NCBI RefSeq assembly: GCF_024721305.1
Contig: NZ_JAMXOD010000003.1
Location: 62,001-126,000, forward strand
Source of the DNA: Aequitasia blattaphilus
GTDB lineage: Bacteria; Bacillota; Clostridia; Lachnospirales; Lachnospiraceae
Direction of reading: 5' to 3'
Length of the DNA stretch: 64,000 nucleotides
Shown one piece after another: positions 44,128 through 52,747 of this stretch (the stretch's first letter is position 1; each line of letters begins with the position of its first letter). The position numbers were made by a program, and so were the translations under genes. The notes under the pieces are model-generated. The model was not told the DNA's origin and searched no databases. It worked only from the letters and a program-made list of their open reading frames with translations.

Positions 44128-44709
44128 TTACTCATTAAGTTTCCACACCTCCATATTTGTCGTAGATACAGCTATCGCTCCTGCCTTTAAGGCACCCATT
44201 ACATCCTCTTGGTCAAGAACTAATCCACTGGCCACCAAAGGCTTATCCACCTGCTCCAATACATACCGAATCATTTTCGTAAGACCTGCTGGCATAATTT
44301 CCACAACATCTGGATTATTCTCTTTTACATGCTTCTTGATGTTTGCATAAGTAATCGCATCAATCATAAAAAATCTCTGTACCGTAAAAAGACCCAGCTC
44401 ATTTGCTCTCTTTATTAAAAATGGTTTCGTACTAATGATTCCGTCTGCCTTCGTATATTTCTTGATAAAATCCACTGAAATATCTCGTGTAGATAATCCT
44501 GTGATCAAATCCACATGTACAACCGCCATTTTACCGGCTTCCTTCACTTCCTCTACAATGTCTGCAATACTGCACACATCTCCATACAAAATGTAAACAA
44601 TGTCGCAAGAGGACTCTTTGCATGCCTTTAGCCACTCATCATTTTTTATCCCTGCAATTATCGGTGTTCCTTCCGTACTATCCAAAAAATACTGTAATGC
44701 ATTCTCCAT
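44128..44709 (-). CDS. GlpP-family antiterminator, YgcP-like
   Basis: 193 aa. GlpP-type TIM-barrel-like protein: STEGTPIIAGIKNDEWL, VHVDLITGLSTRDISVDF, ADGIISTKPFLIKRANELG, VVEIMPAGLTKMI, LVASGLVLDQEDVMGALKAG. B. subtilis GlpP is glycerol-3-phosphate responsive and prevents termination in leader RNAs. The start at 44709 has a GAGG site. The gene lies in the operon controlled by leader B, so positive feedback is expected if it acts on these leaders. E. coli YgcP is the same family in the ygc cluster. Ligand here is unknown. Confidence 0.88.
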   Translation of the reverse strand: MENALQYFLDSTEGTPIIAGIKNDEWLKACKESSCDIVYILYGDVCSIADIVEEVKEAGKMAVVHVDLITGLSTRDISVDFIKKYTKADGIISTKPFLIKRANELGLFTVQRFFMIDAITYANIKKHVKENNPDVVEIMPAGLTKMIRYVLEQVDKPLVASGLVLDQEDVMGALKAGAIAVSTTNMEVWKLNE

Positions 44710-44721
44710 ATCTGACCTCAC

Positions 44722-45693
44722 TTATTCTTTCTTTAAAAGGGTTATTAGGTTTGGTACTATTGTATACAAATCTCCTACTATAGGCAAATGTGCCACACTG
44801 AGAATAGGCGCTGTCTTGTCTATATTCACTGCGATAATCTTCTTTGCATTCTTCATACCAGTCATAAACTGAATTGTTCCGGATACTCCAAAGGTTATTA
44901 TCACCTCTGGTTTGACCACATTTCCCGATACTCCGATTTGGGCTTTTTGAGACATCCATCCCTTTTCCACTAGCGCTCTGCTGGAAGCAAGCTCTCCTCC
45001 CAGAAGGTGAGCCAACTCTCTTAAAAGCTCCAAATCCTCCTTTTTTTTCACTCCTCTTCCCGCAACTACCAAAATCTCCTGATCTGTAATTCCTCCCTTC
45101 TCTTCCTTTTCCTCTCGTGCCAACAACTGGGGTGATTTATTCTTTTGACCTAATGTCTTCTTTTCAACTACTGTCTTTCCACTACTGTCTGTAAGAGCCG
45201 GAAAAATCCCCGGTCTTACTGTTGCAATTTGAGGCCTTGTTCTTTCCGTCAAAATACTTGCCATAATATTGCCACCAAAGGCCGGTCTCGTTTGAACCAG
45301 ATTCCTATTCTCATCAAATTCAAGCATTGTACAATCTGCTGTCACCCCTGTTTTCATCGCTACTGCAATGCGGGAAGCAAATCCACTTCCAATTGGTGTC
45401 CCTCCAAGGAGTAAAATGGAAGGTGAAATTTTCTCGATGCATTCCACCATTGCCTCCTCCCACAACTCGGAAAGGCAGGCACCTTCCTGGATATACCACC
45501 ACACTTTTTCAATCGGCAGGCTGCAAAGCTGTGATTCAATCTCCTTACTTTCTTCTCCAATTGCTACGCCGTAAACAGGCTCATTACAGATTTTTTGCAA
45601 TTCACAAGCCTTGGCAATCAATTCCAAGCTTACTTTTTCAATTTTCCCTCTGGTATACTCTAAGAAAACAAATATTCCTTTCTCTTCTCTCAT
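44722..45693 (-). CDS. Electron transfer flavoprotein alpha subunit, YgcQ-like (set 1)
   Basis: 323 aa. N-terminal nucleotide-binding-fold domain (LLLGGTPIGSGFASRIAVAM) and C-terminal FAD domain with GELASSRALVEKGWM, IGVSGNVVKPEVII and GVSGTIQFMTGMK. The usual His in the IQH segment is Phe here. Pairs with EtfB set 1 (9-base gap) to carry electrons from an FAD oxidase. Confidence 0.88.
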   Translation of the reverse strand: MREEKGIFVFLEYTRGKIEKVSLELIAKACELQKICNEPVYGVAIGEESKEIESQLCSLPIEKVWWYIQEGACLSELWEEAMVECIEKISPSILLLGGTPIGSGFASRIAVAMKTGVTADCTMLEFDENRNLVQTRPAFGGNIMASILTERTRPQIATVRPGIFPALTDSSGKTVVEKKTLGQKNKSPQLLAREEKEEKGGITDQEILVVAGRGVKKKEDLELLRELAHLLGGELASSRALVEKGWMSQKAQIGVSGNVVKPEVIITFGVSGTIQFMTGMKNAKKIIAVNIDKTAPILSVAHLPIVGDLYTIVPNLITLLKKE

Positions 45694-45702
45694 ATTGCTT
45701 TC

Positions 45703-46485
45703 CTAATCCTTCCTAAGGAAGGACAGTATCTCCATTGCTCCATCCATTCCTTCTAAAACCTGTGCTTCCACTGCTTGTGTTCTTTTTGGTGGGAAGATTT
45801 TTTTAACCTTTGTTGTGGAGCCTTTGATTCCATAATGATTCACATCACCATCTTCCAGATTGTCAATAGACATCTCATTTACACTTTTGTTTTTACTTTC
45901 TAACCGTCCCTTAAAAGAAGGCATTCGTGGAACAAACCCTTCTCGGTTCACTGAAATCAAACAAGGATAGTTTATTTTCAAAACTTGAATAAATTCTCCC
46001 AGATCCTGATGAATCTCCATGCCATCATTGGATATCTCCAAAAGCTTTATGACTCCCTGATAATTTGGAAGTCCTAACCATTTTGCCAGTGCCGGACTTA
46101 CTTGAGATGTGTCTCCGTCCGTTGTCTGCTTTCCACATATAATCAAATCATATTTATTAACTGCAAGAATCCCCTGCATCAAAGTGTAAGATGTCACGAG
46201 TACATCTGCACCCCCGAATCTTGAATCCGTTAACAGATAGCCTTTGTCCACCCCATAAGCATAGGCATCCTTTATCATAGCTTCTGCATTCTCTGGTCCC
46301 ATAGAAAACACATCGACCGTGGCATTTGCTTCTTCTTTGATGCGAAGTGCTGCCTCTAGGGCTGATAAATCATAAGGATTTGTAATGGTTTCCAGTCCAC
46401 TTCGTTTCATAAGACCAGTTTTTTCATCCATGTCTCCTTCACTATAAGCCGGAACCTGCTTCATACACACTGCAATCTTTATCAT
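45703..46485 (-). CDS. Electron transfer flavoprotein beta subunit, YgcR-like (set 1)
   Basis: 260 aa from the ATG at 46485 (GAGG upstream; GTG 46497 and ATG 46491 are less likely). EtfB core: MIKIAVCMKQVP, ITNPYDLSALEAALRIKE, LIICGKQTTDGDTSQV and ALAKWLGLPN. Its start overlaps the end of FAD oxidase 1, so oxidase and Etf are coupled. Confidence 0.9.
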   Translation of the reverse strand: MIKIAVCMKQVPAYSEGDMDEKTGLMKRSGLETITNPYDLSALEAALRIKEEANATVDVFSMGPENAEAMIKDAYAYGVDKGYLLTDSRFGGADVLVTSYTLMQGILAVNKYDLIICGKQTTDGDTSQVSPALAKWLGLPNYQGVIKLLEISNDGMEIHQDLGEFIQVLKINYPCLISVNREGFVPRMPSFKGRLESKNKSVNEMSIDNLEDGDVNHYGIKGSTTKVKKIFPPKRTQAVEAQVLEGMDGAMEILSFLRKD

Positions 46486-47872
46486 ATGCATCCTCACTGA
46501 ATATATTTCCTCGATTTAACAATCGATTGGGGTCATACTTTCTCTTCTGCTCTTCTATCTGAGCAATTTGATCTTTCGTGAAAATACAACCTGCCAAATC
46601 ACTTTTTACTTTACCAATTCCATGTTCTACCGTAATCTTTTTATATTTCTTATAAGCTTTCTGATTCCAGAATGATAGAAGGCGTCTTCCTCTCTCATAC
46701 TCATCATAATTCTTCGGAAGAATATTGGCATGAAGATATCTTCCTTCTACATGTCCAAATATTGTAATGTCTATATTATTCGCCTTTGCCGCCTCCGTAT
46801 AAAATTCCACACACTCTTTTAATGAGAGTCCAGGCAATGCCATATCGGATTCTAATTTCGTGATCCTGTCATCGTTTCTTCGTGCTTCTTCAATAAAGAG
46901 ATTCGTACATTCTGCCACACTATGATGAAAGGCACGCATTCTCTGTATTTCCGCTTCACCCATTACCGCCCACGCTTTATCTGGATTACCATCGCATTGA
47001 ATCACAAGCTCCATCAGTTTCTCGGCTATTTGCGTGATTGCATCCTCTTTTCCTCCAATCTCAATATAGAGCAAATGGTTGAATTCAGGTTCTACGTCCG
47101 GCAGTTCTTTTATTTTTGTCATAAACTCTTTTTTGCTTTCGACTAAATCGATGGAAGCACGGTCAACATACTCCATTGCAACGATGTAACCAAACGGAGT
47201 ATCTTCTATCTCTTCTATTCCATTCACAAAATCATTAACCTGGGCTAATTCTTCAAAAAAGAAGGTGATTCCCCAATTCTCCTCCGGTTTCTTTTCCAAA
47301 AGCAAAGTGGCTTTTGTGATAACCCCGTACAGACCTTCACTTCCGATTACCGTGTCGAGTGAACTTTTATCCAATATGTGAAGCTTTCCCATTCCATCCA
47401 CCAAATGAATCTCTGAGACATACTTCCTCGTGTCTTCATAGTAAGCTATGTTAATTCCTCTCGCAGCAGTAGCCAATACCCCACCTATACTAGCTGTCGT
47501 TTCTGTTGGAGAAGGGGGCCAAAAATACCCTTTCCCCTTGAAATTCCGATTAATTCCCTGCTCCAGTTCTTCCAAACTTACTCCCGGCTCCAAAGTTACA
47601 GTCGGACCATCATTATCTGTATATGCCTCTATCCTCTTCATTTTCTGTAGGTTCATAATATGTCCACCTACAGGGACACTTCCACCCACAATTCCTGTCA
47701 TAGAGCCTTGGATTGTAACCGGAATATTCTCTTTTCCAAGAGTTTCCATAATTTCTTGGATTTCTTCTTCTGACTCCGGAAAAGAAATACTAACTGCACT
47801 CCCTTGATTTTTGGATTCATCTGTCAGGTATTCCTGGTATTTTTCTTCCATCGGGTATATCTCTCTACTCAT
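46442..47872 (-). CDS. FAD-linked oxidase, GlcD/D-lactate dehydrogenase type (set 1)
   Basis: 476 aa. FAD_binding_4 domain (about 25-205: PVTIQGSMTGIVGGSVPVGG, SPTETTASIGGVLATAARG, GSEGLYGVIT) and FAD-oxidase C domain with ITIFGHVEGRYLHANILP and TVEHGIGKVK. Oxidises a 2-hydroxy acid or related alcohol and hands electrons to EtfAB. Overlaps both neighbours. No Fe-S domain. Confidence 0.88.
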   Translation of the reverse strand: MSREIYPMEEKYQEYLTDESKNQGSAVSISFPESEEEIQEIMETLGKENIPVTIQGSMTGIVGGSVPVGGHIMNLQKMKRIEAYTDNDGPTVTLEPGVSLEELEQGINRNFKGKGYFWPPSPTETTASIGGVLATAARGINIAYYEDTRKYVSEIHLVDGMGKLHILDKSSLDTVIGSEGLYGVITKATLLLEKKPEENWGITFFFEELAQVNDFVNGIEEIEDTPFGYIVAMEYVDRASIDLVESKKEFMTKIKELPDVEPEFNHLLYIEIGGKEDAITQIAEKLMELVIQCDGNPDKAWAVMGEAEIQRMRAFHHSVAECTNLFIEEARRNDDRITKLESDMALPGLSLKECVEFYTEAAKANNIDITIFGHVEGRYLHANILPKNYDEYERGRRLLSFWNQKAYKKYKKITVEHGIGKVKSDLAGCIFTKDQIAQIEEQKRKYDPNRLLNRGNIFSEDAYDKDCSVYEAGSGL

Positions 47873-48830
47873 TTGCTTCTTCCTCTCCCAGAATTTCTTT
47901 TACAATTGCTTCTAAAACCTCCGTCACATCACCGATTACTGCTATGTCTGCTTTTTTTATGATTGGTGCTTTTTCATCATTGTTGATTGCAATAATGAAA
48001 TCACTTTTTTCAACCCCTACGTAAAGTGCCGGTGCACCGGACGCCCCTGCTACAATCGCAATCTTTGGTGCTAATATTGCTCCTGAGGCTCCCACTAATC
48101 GTTCCATTGGAACCCATCCATTCATCGCCACTGGTCTGGAGACTCCAAAAGATGCGCCAATGCGCTCTCCCATTTCCCTTAGCTGCGAAATGGTTCCTTG
48201 ATTTTTTGCACCTTTCCCTGCAACTAATACAAAGGAGCTTTTCGTAAAATCTTCTTCCTGTTTTGCCTCGACTTGCTTTACATTTGAGAAGAAATCCCCA
48301 TCATCCTTTAGGTATACCTCTGTAGCTTTCGTCTCAATCCCACTCTCTGCAGGCAACCGTTTTTGTCCTTTTGAAAGACAGAGAAAAACGGGTGTATTTA
48401 AAAGCTTGTACTCTCCCATCATATGACCGGAATAGAACTTCTTCTCACCGAAAAGCCCTCCTTCTTTTTCGTAGCATCTCTCACAATCTGTTAGAACACT
48501 TCCCTTTAATCGGTAGGACAGTCTGGGTGCTATTTCCAATCCCATATAACCAGAACTAAAAATGCAGATATCTTCCTTTTCAACTATCGTCTCCAGATAT
48601 TTCAAAAGAATTTCACTGTTATACCGTTCCATGAAAACAAAAATAACGGAGGATGTGGGGACCATTTCCGTTAGCTTCTCCTTATCATCTCCATCCATTT
48701 CGTCTCCACCGATGATAAGTACGTTATTCAATTCTATATCCTCTCGTGATTCGGAAATAAAGCAATTCACTTCTTCCAATTGCTTCTCCAAATCTCCCTT
48801 AAAAGCATTTAAGATAATCTGACATCTCAT
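47865..48830 (-). CDS. Electron transfer flavoprotein alpha subunit (set 2)
   Basis: 321 aa, more divergent than set 1. C-terminal FAD domain is clear: FVLVAGKGAKNQGTISQLRE, FGVSRPVAMNGWVPMERL, VGASGAILAPKIAIV and IAINNDEKAPIIKKADIAV. The N-terminal half is poorly conserved. Overlaps FAD oxidase 1 by 8 bases and EtfB set 2 by 4. Confidence 0.85.
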   Translation of the reverse strand: MRCQIILNAFKGDLEKQLEEVNCFISESREDIELNNVLIIGGDEMDGDDKEKLTEMVPTSSVIFVFMERYNSEILLKYLETIVEKEDICIFSSGYMGLEIAPRLSYRLKGSVLTDCERCYEKEGGLFGEKKFYSGHMMGEYKLLNTPVFLCLSKGQKRLPAESGIETKATEVYLKDDGDFFSNVKQVEAKQEEDFTKSSFVLVAGKGAKNQGTISQLREMGERIGASFGVSRPVAMNGWVPMERLVGASGAILAPKIAIVAGASGAPALYVGVEKSDFIIAINNDEKAPIIKKADIAVIGDVTEVLEAIVKEILGEEEANE

Positions 48831-49609
48831 AATTTCATCATCCTTTCCTTTAAATAGAAGGGATATAAATCTTCTTTTGAAACAATTATACCTTCTCGTT
48901 TTTCAATCACCGGATAAGAATTTACAAGAGTATGAGCTCCTGTTCTATCTTCACTTGTTATTGAAACAGGTACAATTTCTTTCTTACCTCTCTTCATACG
49001 ATCCTTTAAGGTTGGTACGCGAAGATAAGTACCTGGAACATCACCGATTACTGCGATAAAAGCTCCTTGTATATCGCGAATCTGTGTTCCTCCATCATAT
49101 AGATTCGTGACCCTTATTCGATCGTTCTCCAAAAGTTCCATATTGATTACAGATGTCACACACGGTATTTTTAATTCCTCAGCCAGAAAAAGAGGCACGC
49201 ACCCACTTGCATTATCTGCACTTTTACTACCCATAATAATCAAATCTGGCATTTCATTTCTATCTATGTAATCTTTCATTATCGCCGTAGTTTTCCCCGG
49301 CTCAAACAAAACATCTCCATCACTCTCAATCCGATCGGCTCTATCAAAGCCTAATGCATACAAGGTTTTCAGATAATTATCACATATCTTATTTCCTATC
49401 GTAACGCCATTAAGCTTAATGGAAGTGCCTAAGCCCTCTCCCATATCAGAGAGCTTAAGCATCATTTCCAATGCGCTTTCGTCAAATACATTCAACATGG
49501 ATTTGACAAAGCTTGTATCTACCAGGTGATTATCTCCTGGCTCCCAATCTTCTGTAGACAGAAGATCTAAATCCGGTACAACCTTAAAACTCCCAAGGAT
49601 GCTTTTCAT
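48827..49609 (-). CDS. Electron transfer flavoprotein beta subunit (set 2)
   Basis: 260 aa. EtfB landmarks: FVKSMLNVFDESALEMMLKL, LYALGFDRADRI and LIIMGSKSADNASGCVPLFL. Starts inside the end of FAD oxidase 2 (26-base overlap), so it is translationally coupled to it. Confidence 0.85.
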   Translation of the reverse strand: MKSILGSFKVVPDLDLLSTEDWEPGDNHLVDTSFVKSMLNVFDESALEMMLKLSDMGEGLGTSIKLNGVTIGNKICDNYLKTLYALGFDRADRIESDGDVLFEPGKTTAIMKDYIDRNEMPDLIIMGSKSADNASGCVPLFLAEELKIPCVTSVINMELLENDRIRVTNLYDGGTQIRDIQGAFIAVIGDVPGTYLRVPTLKDRMKRGKKEIVPVSITSEDRTGAHTLVNSYPVIEKREGIIVSKEDLYPFYLKERMMKL

Positions 49610-51050
49610 TGTGCTTAATTGGGATTAATGTTCCCATATTCATGATACCGTTCGGATCAAATGCCTTTTTAAGCGTATCCAGTATATAGAAAGATGAGCC
49701 ATATTCTTCCCATACGTAATGCGCTCTGGCTTTTCCAAGTCCGTGATGGTGAACGATAGAACCGCCATATTTAATAACCTCTTCGCAAATAATTCTGTTG
49801 ATTTGGTTGTGGTACTTATTAATCTCTTCTTCAGGAGTACAATCTACTACATTATAATAGTAAACAAAATACATATTGGTTCCATTGATATAGCTATGAG
49901 AAGAATGTCCTCCCATTAATGTCATGTCTGGAACTTCCTCCATAATTCTCTTGCAAGCATTGTCATAAATCTCATAGATACAATCCCAGCATCCTGAAAC
50001 TTCCGTTGTAATACCAATATTATTGGTTGCTAATATCTCCAACTTTTCTTCTGCAATTTCTTCCGGTCCCCAGTTAAGTCCTGCAAACCATTTTTCAATA
50101 ATCTTAGAATCAACAGTATCTACTCCTGGAAATCCTTTGACGATTTCATCGATTCCTTTGGCTGTTGCATTTGTAATTCCACTTGGACCTTCTGCCATGA
50201 AAATCAATACATTTTTATCTCCTGACCAGTCAAAATGAAGACTTGCATCTGCTGCGTCATAAAGTCTTGCGATTGAAGGCTTAAATCCTTCTACCATAAC
50301 AGCTCTTAATGCATCAAATCCATTTTTCATATTGTCAATCGTATATCCTAAAAACAGATTATTTTCTGGTTGATACTTGAAAATTTTAATTGTCACTTCT
50401 GTAATGTAGCAAAGCGCTCCCTCATTTCCAATGACAACGTGTCTGATATCTGGACCTGCTGCTCTTCTTGGAATGTTTTTCACACGGCACACTTCTCCAT
50501 TTGGAAATACTGCTTCCAATCCGACTACCATATCTTCTATTCCACCATATAGCGTGGAGAACTGTCCAATACTCCTGGTTGCAACTAATCCACCTAACTG
50601 CGCAAGAGGTTTTGACTGTGGAGAGTGGCCAGTTGTATATCCTTGTTCTCTTAGCATATCATCTAATTCTTGCAATGGAACACCACACTGTACTGTAACC
50701 TGCATATTATACTTATCAATCTTAAGTACTTTATTCATTCCCGATCCATCTACTACAATAGAGTTTTCTTTTGCTGTTTCCAGTCCGCCTTCAATTGCAG
50801 ACTGTCCCGTTCTTGGAACGACGTTAACTCCATGTTCATTGGCAAACATCAATACTTTCTTCACCTCATCTGTTGACTCCACATACACAACTGCTGCCGG
50901 CATTGGCTGTGTGTATATTTCATGCACCTGCTCAAATTTTCTGTAGCGATCCAAGCTACTTTCTTTTAAGACTGTCTCATCTGTGATAACTCTGTCACTG
51001 CCCAAAATATTAATCAGTTCCTCAACTATCCGCTCTTTTTGTAATTCCAT
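49584..51050 (-). CDS. FAD-linked oxidase, YgcU / alkylglycerone-phosphate synthase type (set 2)
   Basis: 488 aa. FAD_binding_4 domain (about 45-230: VVPRTGQSAIEGGL, TGHSPQSKPLAQLGGLVATR, GNEGALCYITEVTIK) and a C-terminal domain carrying SIVHHHGLGKARAHYVWEE, the HHHG motif shared with alkyldihydroxyacetone-phosphate synthase and E. coli YgcU (of nearly the same length). Probably an oxidase using the neighbouring EtfAB, not an ether-lipid enzyme. First gene of a nine-gene operon behind leader B. Confidence 0.88.
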   Translation of the reverse strand: MELQKERIVEELINILGSDRVITDETVLKESSLDRYRKFEQVHEIYTQPMPAAVVYVESTDEVKKVLMFANEHGVNVVPRTGQSAIEGGLETAKENSIVVDGSGMNKVLKIDKYNMQVTVQCGVPLQELDDMLREQGYTTGHSPQSKPLAQLGGLVATRSIGQFSTLYGGIEDMVVGLEAVFPNGEVCRVKNIPRRAAGPDIRHVVIGNEGALCYITEVTIKIFKYQPENNLFLGYTIDNMKNGFDALRAVMVEGFKPSIARLYDAADASLHFDWSGDKNVLIFMAEGPSGITNATAKGIDEIVKGFPGVDTVDSKIIEKWFAGLNWGPEEIAEEKLEILATNNIGITTEVSGCWDCIYEIYDNACKRIMEEVPDMTLMGGHSSHSYINGTNMYFVYYYNVVDCTPEEEINKYHNQINRIICEEVIKYGGSIVHHHGLGKARAHYVWEEYGSSFYILDTLKKAFDPNGIMNMGTLIPIKHNEKHPWEF

Positions 51051-51111
51051 TTTCTTGCTCTCCTTTCAACAATGAACTGTGCCTGTGGGGAACGCTCTAT
51101 TTTTAGATAAT

Positions 51112-51193
51112 AAAAAAAGAGAAAACTTCCCCGTCAATATCCTATTCGTTAGGACACTACGAGTTACTTTTCTCTTTATCTCTGTTTGTAACT
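51112..51193 (-). ncRNA. Antitermination leader B (FAD-oxidase/Etf operon)
   Basis: AGTTAC (51193-51188) pairs perfectly with GTAACT (51167-51162) around a 20-nt loop with CAGAGA and AGAGA. The competing terminator uses GAGAAAA (51174-51168) with TTTTCTC (51125-51119), an inner TCCTA/TAGGA hairpin, and seven Ts (51118-51112). The 372-base space 51051-51423 holds only two divergent promoters and leaders B and C. Confidence 0.85.
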
Positions 51194-51199
51194 AATCTC

Positions 51200-51228
51200 A
51201 ATATAAACAAGAATAGTAAAATTGTCAA
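51200..51228 (-). promoter_or_regulatory. Sigma-A promoter of the FAD-oxidase/Etf operon
   Basis: Minus strand TTGACA, 17 bases, TATATT: one mismatch from the full consensus. Confidence 0.9.
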
Positions 51229-51278
51229 TTGTGCATTATGTATAGGATTTGAAATTCGTTTTTGGTTCATTTGACTGA

Positions 51279-51307
51279 TTGACAAAAAAAAGGTATCGCT
51301 ATATGAT
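51279..51307 (+). promoter_or_regulatory. Sigma-A promoter of the MFS gene
   Basis: Plus strand TTGACA, 17 bases, TATGAT. Divergent from the Etf operon promoter, about 50 bases away. Confidence 0.9.
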
Positions 51308-51314
51308 TATTTCA

Positions 51315-51374
51315 AGTTACTTGCAGAGATGAGAGAGATAGGTAGCTTCTACACTGGTAGAAGCTGCCTTTTTT
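51315..51374 (+). ncRNA. Antitermination leader C (MFS gene)
   Basis: AGTTAC (51315-51320) pairs with GTAGCT (51342-51347, one G-U pair) around a 21-nt loop with CAGAGA and GAGAGA. GTAGCT is also in the 5' arm of a 12-bp terminator (51341-51352 with 51357-51368) ending in six Ts. Confidence 0.85.
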
Positions 51375-51423
51375 GTCGTTTTTGTAAAACAAATAGTTAT
51401 CCTAAAAACAGGGAGGGTCATAT

Positions 51424-52680
51424 ATGAGTGATTCAAAAAAAAGCTTTATCAAAAAATATGGAACACTGCTTCTCTTAGCAGCAGGCGCAGGAATAATCTT
51501 TCAGCTTCCATATATACGGGAGACATTCTACCCACAAATCCAAGAGGCAATGGGTCTTACGAATGCACAGATGGGTCTTCTTTCTTCCGGCTATGCAACA
51601 ATGGCAACTTTATCTTATTTTATTGGAGGAATTGTAGCAGATAAATTCTCAGCCAGAAAGTTGCTTACGTTCTCCTTCATTATAACCGGTATTTTAGGAC
51701 TTTGGTTCTCCACATTTCCCAGTTATAATGTGGCAAGATTAATCTTTGTATTGATGGGAATATCTACAATTATCACCTACTGGTCTGCATGCATTAAAGC
51801 AACCCGTATGCTTGGTACTTCTGAGGAACAAGGCCGTCTTTTCGGACTGCAGGAAGGACTTCGCGGTGTTTTAAACGCACTTCTTGTGTTTGGTATGACA
51901 GCTGTGTACTCCCATTTTGCGGTAAAGAGTGAGATCCTAGGTACCTCGGCTGCAATTAAACTATGTTCTGTTGTTGTAATTATTATTGGAATCTTAAACT
52001 TTATTTTCATCGAAGATACTAAAAAGGAAGAAAAAAGTGAAAGTATTTTGGAAGTCACAAAAGGAATGTTCAAAGCACTTACAATCCCTCGGGTTTGGAT
52101 TCTGGTAGCAATCATCTTTACTGCCTACAGTGTATATGGCCTAATTGGTTACGTGAATACATATGCTGTAAAATACTTCGGGCTATCTGCTGCTCTTGGT
52201 TCTACACTTGGTGCTATACGTTACTTAGTACAGGGTCTAGGCGGTGTAATTGGTGGATTCCTTGCAGATAAGTTAAAATCCAGAATCAAAGTTATTGTTG
52301 GTGGATGTTTCTTCTTGGCACTTTGCTTTGCAATGCTTATTTTCCTTCCAGTTGAGGCAAGTCTCTTAGGCGCAGTAATCGGCAACTTTATGTTTGGTCT
52401 TTTATTTATCTACGCTGTAAGAAGCCAATATTTCGCAGTACACGATGATGCTGGCATTCCTGTTTCCATGAGTGGTCGTGTATCTGGTATTGCTTCTTGT
52501 CTTGGATACGCACCTGACTTATTTATGTATACTTTAGTTGGTTCCTGGATGGACAGCTACGGAGCGGCTGGCTTTAAAATGACCTGGGTGTATGCTGTTG
52601 TCGCAGCGCTCCTTTGTATCGTCTTCTCCTTTATCCTTTCTCGTATTATAAAAAAAGATACAGCAAAAACCACACTATAA
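51424..52680 (+). CDS. MFS transporter, YqcE-like
   Basis: 418 aa, twelve membrane helices, major facilitator family. Features: FYPQIQEAMGLTNAQMGLLS after helix 1, GGIVADKFSARKLL between helices 2 and 3, RLFGLQEGLRGVLN in the middle, and GFLADKLKSRIKV in the second half. The layout and several segments (FGLTNxQxG, LGxSEEQGRLFG) resemble E. coli YqcE, encoded next to ygcE. It probably imports the compound used by the kinase, SDR and FAD oxidases. Only intact plus-strand protein gene in the window. Ribosome site GGGAGGG. Confidence 0.88.
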   Translation: MSDSKKSFIKKYGTLLLLAAGAGIIFQLPYIRETFYPQIQEAMGLTNAQMGLLSSGYATMATLSYFIGGIVADKFSARKLLTFSFIITGILGLWFSTFPSYNVARLIFVLMGISTIITYWSACIKATRMLGTSEEQGRLFGLQEGLRGVLNALLVFGMTAVYSHFAVKSEILGTSAAIKLCSVVVIIIGILNFIFIEDTKKEEKSESILEVTKGMFKALTIPRVWILVAIIFTAYSVYGLIGYVNTYAVKYFGLSAALGSTLGAIRYLVQGLGGVIGGFLADKLKSRIKVIVGGCFFLALCFAMLIFLPVEASLLGAVIGNFMFGLLFIYAVRSQYFAVHDDAGIPVSMSGRVSGIASCLGYAPDLFMYTLVGSWMDSYGAAGFKMTWVYAVVAALLCIVFSFILSRIIKKDTAKTTL

Positions 52681-52687
52681 ATATTTC

Positions 52688-52733
52688 AAGAGGGACTGAA
52701 CACTAGTAATTCACTTAGTGCTCAGTCCCTCTT
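52688..52733. terminator. Bidirectional terminator
   Basis: Long hairpin with AAGAGGGACTGA / TCAGTCCCTCTT arms, between the convergent MFS gene and iolE. Confidence 0.85.
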
Positions 52734-52747
52734 ATATTATACCAATA

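Noticed and set aside
49584-51050. True alkylglycerone-phosphate synthase for ether lipids
   Set aside because: The HHHG motif is shared, but linkage to Etf genes and a GlpP-family protein fits a YgcU-like oxidase better.
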